64,000 nt of DNA from Cranoglanis bouderius (Eukaryota > Chordata > Actinopteri > Siluriformes > Cranoglanididae): assembly GCA_023630585.1 (NCBI GenBank), contig CM042540.1:11184074-11248073 (forward strand). Reading direction: 5' to 3'. The translations under genes were made by a program, and so were the position numbers. Shown one piece after another: positions 36,446 to 46,565 of the stretch; position 1 is the first letter of the stretch; each line of letters begins with the position of its first letter. The notes below the pieces were generated by a model, which saw only the letters and a list, made by a program, of their open reading frames with translations, searched no databases and was not told the origin of the DNA.

Positions 36446-39400
36446 ATGATGGAAGAAGCAGAACTGTTAAAGGAGAGACTTCAAGCCATTACAGTAATGT
36501 AGTATTTTTTTTTTATTATAAAGAAAACTGCATATATTATGTAGGGGATCATTTTTTTATTGCAGTTTTATTCTAAAGTATGTTCATGTTGATTTGCTCG
36601 TGCCAATCATTGTGCTAAAAATCTGTTTAATGTTAAGGCTTTGAGTCTCTATATGACAAACATAATGCTTTTATTCTGTTAGCTTTCATAGTAAGGAATT
36701 TTTTAAAAAAATAATGAAACCTAAACTTGTACATGAACATCTGTATGCAGAATAAACGAAAAATCCAGGAGGACATTGCCTCCAAGCGGCTGGAGATTGA
36801 CAAGGAAAAACTGAAGCTTCAGCAGCTGAAGGTGAATTTTAGCTCATATGAATTAGACTTCAAGCCATTACAGTAATGTAGTATTTTTATTATAAAGAAA
36901 ATTGCATATGTTATGTAGAGGATTCTATTACAGTGGTGTAATATTATGTTTCAGAAATAATATTTTAGCATCTAATTTTTTTTTCTAAGATATTTCCTAT
37001 ATAGAAAATAGGATATAGGACATGTAGAGATGTAAATCTTGACAAATATTATTTGTCCCATTTTTAAAAATTCATTAATATTATACAAGTACAACATTAA
37101 ATAATAACATTAAATAACAAATACAACATATAACATTTGTAACCATATACTGTATATATACACTCACCGTCCACTTTATTAGGAACACCTGTACATCTGC
37201 TCATTCATGCAGTTATCTAATCAGTCAATCATGTGATGCAATGCATAAAATCATGCAGGTACAGGTCAAGAGCTTTAGTTAACGTTCAATCAAACATCAG
37301 AATGGGGAAAAAATGTGATCTCTGTGACTTTAACCATGGCATGTTTGTTGGTGCGTGATTGGCTGGTTAGAGTATTTCATGTGCACAGAAACTGGACAGC
37401 TGAAGATTAGGGGGGAAAAGTCATCTGGTCTTTTTCTAGTCTTCAACTGTCCAGTTTGGGTGAGTCTGTGCTCATGATAGCCTCAGATTCTTGTTCTTGG
37501 CTGACAGGAGTGGAACCTGATGTGGTCTTCTGCTGTTGTAGCCTATCTACCTCAAGGTTTGATATGTTGTGCGTTCTGAGATGCTTTTCTGCTCACCATG
37601 TTTTTTTTGTTTTTTTCACCATTCTGTGTAAACTCTAGAGACTGTTGTTTGTGAAATTTCCAGGAGATCAGCAGTTTCTGAAAAACTCAAACCAGCCCAT
37701 CTGGCACCAACAACCATGCCACGGTTAAAATAACTTTTTCTTCATTCTGATGTTTGATGTAAACATCTGAATCTAACTGTTAACTGAAGCTCTTGACCTT
37801 TGACTGCATGATTTTATGCATTGTGCTGCTGCCACATGACTAAATGATTGGGTAACTGCAGAAACAAATAGGTGTACGGGTGTTCATATTAAAGTGAATG
37901 TATGAGTGTACAGTGCCCGCCACTAATATTGGCACCCTTGGTAATTATGAGCAAAGAAGGCTGTGAAAAATTGTCTTTATTGTTTAAACTTTTGATCTTT
38001 TGTTAAAAAAAATCACAAAAATACTCTGCTCTCATGGATATCAAACAATTGCAAGCACAACACAGGTTTATCCAAAAAAAAAAACTTAAATATAAATGTT
38101 AAATATAGGTGTGCAACAATTATTGGCACCCTTTTAGTCAATACTTTGTGCTACCTCCCTTTGCCAAGATAACAGCTCTGAGTCTTCTCCTATAATGCCT
38201 GATAAGGTTGGAGAATACATGGCAAGGGATCGGAGACCATTCCTCCATACAGAATCTCTCCAGATCCTTCAAATTTTGAGGTCCATGCTGGTGGACTCTC
38301 CTCTTCAGTTCACTCCACAGGTTTTCTATGGGTTTCAACTCAGGGGACTGGGATGGCCATGGCAGGACAGTAAACCATTTTTGTGTTGATTTTGATGTAT
38401 GTTTTGGATCATTGTCCTGCTGGAAGATCCAACCACTGCCCATTTTAAGCTTTCTGGCAGAGGCAGTCAGGTTTTCATTTAATATCTGTTGATATTTGAT
38501 AGAGTCAATGATGCCATCTATCCTAACAAAATGTCCAGGCCACCACCATATTTAACCGTGGCCATCCTCTTCACAGTGCATTGAGACAATATAGACACAT
38601 GTCCTTTTCCAGGTTGATTGATAACATTTCCAGTTGACTGGAACTTCTTAATTATTGCCCTGATGGTGGAAATGGGCATTTTCAATGCTTGTGCTATTTT
38701 CTTATAGCCACTTCCCATTTTGTGAAGCTCAACACCCTTTTGCTGCACATCACAGCTATATTCCTTGGTCTTACCCATTGTTATGAATGACTAAGGGAAT
38801 TTGGCCTATGTGTTACCTCATATTTATACCCCTGTGAAACAGGAAGTCATGGTTGAACAATTTCCTGTTCCTAGTCACGCAGGTGTACTAAAAAAGTGCA
38901 AAATATAAATGGGAATATATTTCAAATACAGTATCTCACAAAAGTGAGTACACTCCTCACATTTTTGTAAATATTTTATTATATCTTTTCATGGGACAAC
39001 ACTGAGGAAATGACACTTTGCTACAATGTAAAGTAGTGAGTGTACAGTTTGTATAAATTTGCTGTCCCCTCAAAATAACTCAACACACAGCCATTAATGT
39101 CTAAACCGCTGGCAACAAAAGTGAGTACACCCCTAAGTGAAAATGTCCAAATTGGGCCCAATTAGCCATTTTCCCTCCCCGGTGTCATGCGACTCGTTAG
39201 TGTTACAAGGTCTCAGGTGTGAATGGGGAGTTTGGGTTAAGTTTGGTGTTATCCCTCTCACACTCTCTCATACTGGTCACTGGAAGTTCAACATGGCACC
39301 TCGTGGCAAAGAACTCTCTGAGGATCTGAAAAAAAGAATTGTTGCTCTACATAAAGATGGCCTAGGCTATAAGAAGATTGCCAACACCCTGAAACTGAGC

Positions 39401-42400
39401 TGCAGCACGGTGGCCAAGACCATACATCGGTTTAACAGGACAGGTTCCACTCAGAACAGGTCTCACCATGGTCGACCAAAGAAGTTGAGTGCACGTGCTC
39501 AGCATCATATCCAGAGGTTGGCTTTGCAGAATAGACGTATGAGTGCTGCCAGCATTGCTGCAGAGGTTGAAGGGGTGGGGGGGCAGCCTGTCAGTGCTCA
39601 GACCATACGCCGCACACCGCATCAAATTGGTCTGCATGGCTGTCGTCCCAGAAGGAAGCCTCTTCTAAAGATTATGCACAAGAAATCCCGCAAACAGTTT
39701 GCTGAAGACAAGCAGACTAAGGACGTGGATTACTGGAACCATGTCCTGTGGTCTTATGAGACCAAGATAAACTTATTTGGTTCAAATGGTGTCAAGCGTG
39801 TGTGGCGGCAACCAGGTGAGGAGTACAAAGACAAGTGTGTCTTGCCTACAGTCAAGCATGGTGGTGTGAGTGTCATGGTCTGGGGCTGCATGAGTGCTGC
39901 CGGCACTGTGAAGCAGTACCAACATGTACTGTGACATACTGAAGCAGAGCATGATCCCCTCCCTTCAGAAACTGGGCCACAGGGCAGTATTCCAACATGA
40001 TAACGACCCCAAACACGCCTCCAAGATGACCACTGCCTTGCTAAAGAAGCTGAGGGTAAAGGTGATGGACTGGCCAAGCATGTCTCCAGACCTAAACCCT
40101 ATTGAGCATCTGTGGGGCATCCTTAAACTGAAGGTGTAGAAGCGCAAGGTCTCTAACATCCACCAGCTCTGTGATGTCGTCATGGGGGAGTGGAAGAGGA
40201 CTCCAGTGGCAACCTGTGAAGTTCTGGTGAACTCCATGCCCAACAGGGTTAAGGCAGTGCTGGAAAATAATGGTGGCCACACAAAATATTGACACTTTGG
40301 GCCCAATTTGGACATTTTCACTTAGGAGTGTACTCACTTTTGTTGCCAGCGGTTTAGACATTAATGGCTGTGTGTTGAGTTATTTTGAGGGGACAGCAAA
40401 TTTACACTGTTATACAAGCTGTACACTCACTACTTTACATTGTAGCAAAGTGTCATTTCTTCAGTGTTGTCCCATGAAAAGATATAATAAAATATTTACA
40501 AAAATGTGAGGAGTGTACTCACTTTTGTGAGATACTGTATTTGAAATATATTCCCATTTATTTATTTATCTCTCATATGAATTTATAGGGGTGCCAATAA
40601 TTGTTTCACACCTATATTATTTTAATTTTTTTTTTATAAACCTGTGTTGTGTTTGCAATTGTTTGATATCCAGGGGAGCAGAGTATTTTTGTAATTTTTT
40701 TGAACAAAAGATCAAAAGGTTAATCAATAAAAACAAATTTTCACAGCCTTCTTTGCTCATATTTACCAAGGGGGGTAATATTAGTGGAGGGCACTGTGTA
40801 TATAAAACCATATATAAACATCATTGTTTGTTACATGTCAAACAGAAAAAGTCCGCAAGAGATCTATGGCTTATGGGTGGCACGAGTGCTGGAGCAGCCC
40901 AGAAAGAGCAAAAAGCTCAGGATGTCACCCAGCAGACCAAAGCACTACAGAGCAACATTCATCGGTATGTGCGTGTGTGTTTAGGTCTCAAGTACAGTGG
41001 GGGGAAAAAAGTATTTGATCCCATGCTGATTTTGTATGTTTGCCCACTGACAAAGAAACGATCAGTCTATGATTTTAATGGTAGGTGTATTTTAACAGTG
41101 AGAGACAGAATAACAACAAAAAAATCCAGAAAAACGCATTTCAAAAAAGTTATAAATTCATTTGCATTTTAATGAGGGAAATAAGTATTTGACCCTTTTG
41201 ACTTAGTACTTGGTGGCAAAACCCTTGTTGGCAATAACAGAGGTCAGACGTGTCTTATAGTTGGCCACCAGGTTTGCACACATCTCAGGAGGGATGCCTC
41301 TTTGCAGATCCTCTCCAAGTCATTAAGGTCATTTTCAATGCCCTGGCTGAGGGAAGGAGGTTCTCACCCAAGATTTGACGGTACATGGCCCCGTCCATAG
41401 TCCCTTTGATGCAGTGCAGTTGTCCTGTCCCCTTAGCAGAAAAACACCCCCAAAGCATAATGTTCCCAACTCCATGTTTGACGGTGGGGATGGTGTTATG
41501 ACTTGGGGTCATAGGCAGCATTCCTCCTCCTCCAAACATGGCGAGTTGAGTTGACGCCAAAGAGATCTGACCACACCTGACCACAACACTTTCACCCAGT
41601 TCTCCTCTGAATCATTCAGGCAAACTTCAGACGGGCCTGTACATGTGCTTTCTTGAGCAGGGGGACCTTGCGGGCACTGCATTATTTCAGTCCTTCACAG
41701 CATAGTGTGTTACCAATTGTTTTCTTGGTGACTATGGTCCCAGCTGCCTTGAGATCATTAACAAGATCCTCCCGTGTAGTCCTGGGCTGATTCCTCACCG
41801 TTCTCATGATCATTGAAACTCCATGAGGTGAGATCTTGCATGGAGCCCCAGACCGAGGGAGACTGACAGTTTCTTCCATTTGCGAATAATCGCACCAACT
41901 GTTGTCACCTTCTCACCAAGCTGCTTGGCGATGGTCTTGTAGCCCATTCCAGCCTTGTGTAGGTCTAAAATCTTGTCCCTGACATCCTTGGACAGCTCTT
42001 TGGTCTTGGCCATGGTGGAGAGTTTGGAATCTGATTGATTGATTGCTTCTGTGGACAGGTGTCTTTTTACAGGTAACAAACTGAGATTAGCTAACAAACC
42101 TAATCTCAGCTCATTACCTGTGTAAAAGACACCTGGGAGCCAGAAATCTTGCTGATTGATAGGGGATCAAATACTTATTTCCCTCATTAAAATGCAAATC
42201 AATTTATAACTTTTTTGAAATGCGTTTTTCTGGATTTTTTTTGTTGTTATTCTGTCTCTCACTGTTAAAATACACCTACCATTAAAATTATAGACTGATC
42301 ATTTCTTTGTCAGTGGGCAAACGTACAAAATCAGCAGGGGATCAAATACTTTTTCCCCCACTGTATATAATTAGGTGATTATTAGTATATTAATCATGAT

Positions 42401-45400
42401 TCCATTTTATTTGTCAAAAACTTCAGAAAACATGGTAGATTTTTATATTAACAATACACGAACAGTCAAAATTCCTAAAAGAACTCAACATTAACTGGAT
42501 CCTGCTTCCGCCAGCCTGAGGCCCACAAGCTCCTGCAACTATTCTGGGCGTACAAATCCCCACTCTGCCTTTCTTAATTGACTGCTGAACAACCTCCTTT
42601 ACCTTAAGTGTACTGATTCCAAAGATATCTGATATGAAAATAACTTGTGATTTCCAGGATCAGCCAGAGTCTTGGTTCCTGCCAAGGTTTCTTCCTACTT
42701 AGCTATATCATACGACGTTTCTGCTCATCACTGTCACCTTTGATTAAGGCACTAATTCTGTAAAGCTGCTTTGAGATTATGTATATTGTAAAAATCTTTT
42801 ATACAAATAAGGTTAAGATAGTTAAGAAAAGCTATAGATAGTTTACTTGTTGTCAAAGGGATTGGAATTGGATTGGTAATTTTACATAGTCAAGTCAAGT
42901 AAACCTTTATTTATAGAGCACATTTAAAACAACCCAAAGTTGACCCAAAGTGCTTTACAAATCAATCAACCAAATAAGGCATAGTAACAATTTTATAATA
43001 ATGATGATTAATAAACAGATACCTTTAAATACAGCATCAAGTATTTACGTATTTCAGCCTATTAAAAGACCTATTCAAAAGCTAGAGAATAAATACGTTT
43101 TCAATGCAGATTTAAAAGTGGCTATTGAAGAAGCTGACCTCACATGGAAAAGGAGACTGTTCCAGAGTTTAGGACCTACCACAGAAAAGGCACGATCGCC
43201 GTTGGTTTTATAGCGACCACAAGGAACTCTCAAAAGAAGTTGATCAGAAGATCAAAGCTCCATTTCAAACCACAAATATTAGACAGCATGAATTTGAGAA
43301 CCACATAGTATGTATATATTACCAATACTGTAAAGCAAGAGCATCAACAATCTTGGCCAAAACTGGAAAAAACTGAAAGAAAAAAAAACTCACATAAGAA
43401 AGTCCCCTTACAAATATTTTTTAAGCCCCCTTACAAATCCATTCACATATAAATTAATTGGGATTCTGTCTCATGGGTTCATTTGTTCACCTCCCAGATC
43501 CCTGATGCATCACTGTCTCTACCCAAAATGGATTGACCTTTAGAGGCAAATAAACTGTATTGAGTTCTTTCCTGCACTAAACAAAGTAGTAGGGCACTTT
43601 GTAGGGCATGTAGAGAACTGCATTTTGTTTTAGTCATTTGCCCCTTACTACTTCCTGGTTTCATGCCAGAGCATAAGAATGAAGCATGATGTAACAGAGG
43701 TGCAACAGTGTGATGCTATGAGCTATTATAGGTTCATATATGAGCTCTTGCACTCTAGCTTGGCAATACCAGTGTCTATCTCACTGGTGATTAATTTTTT
43801 TTAAATTACTGAGAAGGACGATAAGTCCGTGCCATCCATATTTCTCAAAGTGAACTCAAAGAACGTTGCCAAATATTTTCTCATGTCACGCTTAGTGACT
43901 TGCAGCACCCTCTTGCTACCACCAGCTTATTCCACATTGTTAGTAAATGCCAGAGTGATGTAGGTTGTGTGATTTGAAGGAATCAATGCCAACAGTGTGA
44001 CTGACTGGCACTGAACCATGTCTGGATTCTGTACCAGAGCTCAGCTGTGGTCTGTGGGTGGCAAGAGGTGACGTATTGAGAGAAAATCAATTATGTCACA
44101 TAACCACTGTGTCCTGTAGGATGGAGAAAGAAATTGAAGCTCTGGAGAGGGAAGAGCTCAACATCTCCACAAATGAAGGCCTCATCCTGAACAGGCTGAA
44201 AGCCATTGAGAAGTCCACAGAGGACATTATTAAGGTAATATTAATACATATTCTGTTTACAGACAGTACATGAAGATGCACATTTGTTTTTAAATGGAAT
44301 ATACTGTATGTTATGTGAAAAATAAAGTTTAAGCATCCTGAATGTTAAACTTGGTAGATTATGGCATTAAGAATGCATTTATGGTCATCAGATGTGAATG
44401 TAGGGCTCATCTTACCTCAACATTTGAATTTCCTTACAGGCAGCAAATGAAAATTTCAAGTCAGGTAAAGAAATTGTTTGTTATTAGACAATAAGGCCTA
44501 TTACAAATTTCCACTCGATTGGTGAAATAATTGTTGGCCGCTACAATTTCTCATGTTCTTTGCAGAACCTATTCATGTTTATGCAGGAATTCCAGATACT
44601 CAAAAATCTTATACACCTTTAAACATGAGGAAACAGCCAACAGTGGATCAAGGAACCAAAGCTGACCAACAGAAACCTGGTAATAATCATTTGTTTGATT
44701 GACAGGATTGTTAGTTGACTGGTTGAATGGTTGGTTTGTTTGTTGATGATTTGGTTAGATGTTTGGTTGGTTGGATGGTATATTTGTCTGTTGGTTGGTT
44801 GGATGGTTGTTACTTGGTTGATTTGTTGTATATTTACTTTTGGAATGATCAATTTATTGATGTATTGATTGTTCAAGTAGTATAGGTGAAGGTAATCTGA
44901 TATAAGTATGTATGTGCAAAAACACATTCATGCACATCTTGTGGTCTGCAAAATATTATTCTTATCATCTTTTCCCAGTCTTGATGCTCACATTCCCTCT
45001 CTCTCTCACACACCCAGCTTTGTTTGCCATGGAGATCAACGTGCAGAAGGACCTGCGTACCGGTGAGAGCCGTGTCCTCTCCACCTGCACAGTTCCGGCC
45101 CAGGAATTACAGCAGCGTGGCATCAAGGTGTACGATGACGGCCGTAAGTCTGTGTACGCTTTGCACACTGCCTTGGATCAACCTGAAGCCAGTGGACTGG
45201 ATGAGCTTAGCGCTAAGGAGGTGGAGGAGCTCATCAAACAGGCCACGTTGAAAAGGAAGAAGCCTCAAGAGCAAAATGCCCCTCTGTGTCTCAAAAACTA
45301 CCAGAATAGCAACTGCTCAGAGATTTGTAATATGGATATGAGTGAATGGCCAGAGCTAGAGTACAGTCACGGTAGTGGACACTATCCTTACCAGGAAATT

Positions 45401-45910
45401 CATGAACCTGCTCACATGTTCCACCATTACAGTGACCAAAATGAGTATTATCACAACAGCAATGGCAACAGTTATGAGATATATGGAGGGGAAACGAGAT
45501 GTGACCCAAAGCAGATTTACGACCCCCAAGAGAGACACAGAAAAACTCAAAGTCAGCATGTGGACTCAGTTGTGAATCAAATACCTCCTTTGTCATACAG
45601 AGAGGACCCTAAACTCAGCGTCCTAAACACTTTGCCTTCAGACGAACCTGTCACTATGATCTTCATGGGATATCAGAAAGCTGAGGAAGATGCACAGAGC
45701 TATGAAGGCTCCATTCAGGCAGAGCTCATCATCATCGGAGATGGTGAGGAAGAAGCCCTAACAGGTGCCACTCCTTTCCAAAAAAGACACGTCCATTCTC
45801 ACCACAACCGCAATACCAACAACGCGTCCACACACCTGACCTCTGAGACGTCCACAGGTAGAAAAACATCCAAAAAAGCGAGACTAAAATACTGCTGCAT
45901 GCTAATGTAG
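36446..45910 (+). CDS. palmd: Palmdelphin (paralemmin family), eight-exon gene
   Basis: Coding exons are 36446-36493, 36751-36831, 40846-40964, 44120-44234, 44440-44464, 44566-44679 and 45018-45910. All have AG/GT borders and matching phases, giving 464 codons. The start is ATGATGGAAGAAGC; the second ATG aligns with the human start MEEAEL. Residues 1-121 form the paralemmin coiled coil (KRKIQEDIASKRLEIDKEKL, then ALEREELNISTNEG and KAIEKSTEDIIK). Residues 171-195 hold the family block MEINVQKDLRTGES and 377-410 hold EPVTMIFMGYQKAEED...AELIIIGDGEEE, both characteristic of PALMD. Paralemmins act at the plasma membrane and cytoskeleton in cell shape and dynamics. The C-terminus is basic, then YCCMLM: a CaaX box (CMLM) preceded by Cys, which human PALMD lacks. 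An in-frame-alternative donor lies at 45858. At 464 residues it is shorter than the human 551. Order after plppr4 matches human 1p21. Confidence 0.93.
36855..36925 (+). repeat. Copy of palmd exon 2 end and donor inside intron 3
   Basis: This piece repeats 36476-36548: the last 18 exon bases (AGACTTCAAGCCATTACA), the donor GTAATG and about 50 intron bases, with a shorter T run and a few substitutions. It sits 24 bp after the donor of the next exon. The copied donor could act as a decoy, but no full exon is present. Confidence 0.9.
37159..37910. mobile_element. Fold-back derivative E of a Tc1-like family
   Basis: The left end TACACTCACCGTCCACTTTA and the right end (inverse of TTCATATTAAAGTGAATGTATGAGTGTA) are inverted. 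The inverted match continues for some 200-250 bp per arm: ATAAAATCATGCAGGTACAG and GGTCAAGAGCTT at the left recur inverted near 37795-37820, and the ATCAGAATGGGGAAAAA block recurs inverted near 37740. Both arms are the same 5' end as remnant B, so the element is two 5' ends joined head to head around a short centre. It lies in palmd intron 3. Confidence 0.82.
38138..38778 (-). pseudogene. Tc1-like transposase of element F, internally deleted
   Basis: Reading leftwards from 38778 the DNA-binding domain is intact (MGKTKEYSCDVQQKGVELHK, GSGYKKIAQALKMPISTI). It then jumps from about residue 55 to VKYGGGLD, and a separate frame (38443 to 38138) carries IFQQDNDPKHTSKSTQKW and WPSQSPELKPIENLWSELKR through the natural end GGSTKY. 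The middle with the first catalytic Asp is missing. Confidence 0.9.
38927..40539 (+). mobile_element. Tc1/mariner element G nested in element F
   Basis: The left end TACAGTATCTCACAAAAGTG and the right end CACTTTTGTGAGATACTGTA are perfect inverted copies with TA borders. The inverted repeats are about 215 bp long and very similar (shared CTGTCCCCTCAAAATAACTC and CATTAATGTCTAAACCGCTG blocks), so this is a relatively young copy. The flanks are themselves palindromic: AAATGGGAATATATTTCAAA before, its exact inverse after. Confidence 0.94.
39293..40292 (+). pseudogene. Tc1-like transposase of element G, near-complete but broken
   Basis: Translation from the ATG at 39293 (MAPRGKELSEDLKKRIVALH) runs uninterrupted through the paired-like DNA-binding domain and into the catalytic domain (LPTVKHGGVSVMVWGCMSAA) to about 39915. 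There a deletion shifts the frame. The new frame keeps FQHDNDPKHASKM and SPDLNPIEHLWGILK, has a TAG at 40137, and ends NGGHTKY at 40292. The first catalytic Asp, expected in LWSDETKI, is Tyr (VLWSYETKI at about 39748). Confidence 0.92.
40993..42365 (-). mobile_element. Tc1/mariner element H, 29 bp after palmd exon 4
   Basis: The left end TACAGTGGGGGGAAAAAAGT and the right end AAATACTTTTTCCCCCACTGTA are inverted, with TA borders. About 200 bp of each end match (blocks TTTGCCCACTGACAAAGAAA, ACAGTGAGAGACAGAATAAC and AATGAGGGAAATAAGTATTTG). The transposase is on the minus strand and truncated. Confidence 0.94.
41285..42013 (-). pseudogene. Tc1-like transposase of element H, truncated and frameshifted
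   Basis: From 42013 leftwards: MAKTKELSKDVRDKILDLHK and GMGYKTIAKQLGEKVTTVGA (DNA-binding), then SLPRSGAPCKISPHGV in another frame, then IPTVKHGVGNIMLWGCFSAK and the MDGAMYRQILGENLLPSA block. The DNDPKH and PDLNPIE parts of the catalytic core are absent, so the C-terminal third has been deleted. Confidence 0.9.
42655..42835 (-). repeat. Fragment of catfish-type dispersed repeat
   Basis: Blocks CCAAGGTTTCTTCC, TCTGTAAAGCTGCTTTGAGA and CTTTTATACAAATAAGGTTA correspond, in inverse sense, to the start of the repeat at 5645 and its relatives. Confidence 0.6.
42890..43240 (+). repeat. Dispersed repeat fragment
   Basis: Blocks AACCTTTATTTATAGAGCAC, GACCCAAAGTGCTTTACAA, GAGACTGTTCCAGAGTTTAGG and CACAGAAAAGGCACGATCGCC are familiar from a repeat spread through fish genomes. 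An 87-codon open frame across it is probably remnant or incidental. It lies in palmd intron 4. Confidence 0.55.
43241..44119 (+). other. palmd: palmd intron 4, unrecognised part
   Basis: No repeat family or exon is recognised before the acceptor GTCCTGTAG at 44119. A degenerate TTGGTTGG-rich stretch follows later, at 44695-44825, in the last intron. Confidence 0.55.
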
Positions 45911-46400
45911 CATTGAATGACTTTTCTTTCACTAACTCTCGTGCTATCCAAACTGCAGCTGCTGTCCTGAACAGCTTTCTCTGCATGGCCTACGCAGTAC
46001 AACACTGCTTTATCTGTGTGCCGATTTACCTTCTACTCTGTCTTAACAAACTCAGTCATGTAAAGCTTTTTTATTGACACATTCACAACATATAACTTGA
46101 CATGAAGCTATGTTTAAGTGTGTACAGTCCAGAGAAGGTCTGAGACCACTGAGTCTGAATTACCCATCAACAATTTACACACATCCATTCTCAGTGGGGA
46201 GTCATAAAAAAGTCATGTAAAGCTTTTTTATTGACACATTCACAACATATAACTTGACATGAAGCTATGTTTAAGTGTGTACAGTCCAGAGAAGGTCTGA
46301 GACCACTGAGTCTGAATTACCCATCAAAAATTTACACACATCCATTCTCAGTGGGGAGTCATAAAAAATGAGAAATAAATTGTGGGATTGTTTACTATTT
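45911..46400 (+). other. palmd: palmd 3'UTR with polyadenylation signal
   Basis: Follows the TAG at 45908-45910. It contains a 157-bp tandem duplication (46054-46367) and an AATAAA at 46374-46379, which would end the transcript near 46400. Alternative ends further downstream are possible if the alternative donor at 45858 is used. Confidence 0.6.
46054..46367 (+). repeat. Near-perfect 157-bp tandem duplication
   Basis: 46054-46210 and 46211-46367 are the same sequence from AGTCATGTAAAGCTTTTTTA to GGGGAGTCATAAAAA. The one difference I see is CAACAAT versus CAAAAAT. It lies in the palmd 3'UTR just before the AATAAA. Confidence 0.95.
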
Positions 46401-46565
46401 AATACAAATGTAAGTGATTTTGTTAGCATTAATTATGGTGTATTAGTGTTGAAGTTTGTCTGTTAAATAATACCAGTGTAAAGTATTTACAGAATGTATT
46501 TGAAACCCATTTACATTAGTTTGCAAGCTGAACTGAAGAAAAAAAAAACAGATATCAAACATTGG

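Larger units (their letters stand above)
37909..40798 (-). mobile_element. Tc1/mariner element F, interrupted by element G
   Basis: The left inverted repeat starts TACAGTGCCCGCCACTAATA (37909) and the right one ends with its inverse, TATTAGTGGAGGGCACTGTG. About 200 bp of each arm match, including GAGCAAAGAAGGCTGTGAAA and GATATCAAACAATTG. Its left TA is shared with the right end of element E. Element G (38927-40539) is inserted in it, so F itself is about 1.28 kb. It ends 47 bp before palmd exon 4. Confidence 0.92.

Noticed and set aside
40591..41172. 193-codon open frame through palmd exon 4
   Set aside because: A chance frame that runs from the inverted repeat of element F through exon 4 into element H. 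Only 40846-40964 is coding.
44695..44825. TTGGTTGG-rich stretch considered as a G-quadruplex or minisatellite
   Set aside because: Units are irregular and there are few runs of three or more G, so neither call is supported.
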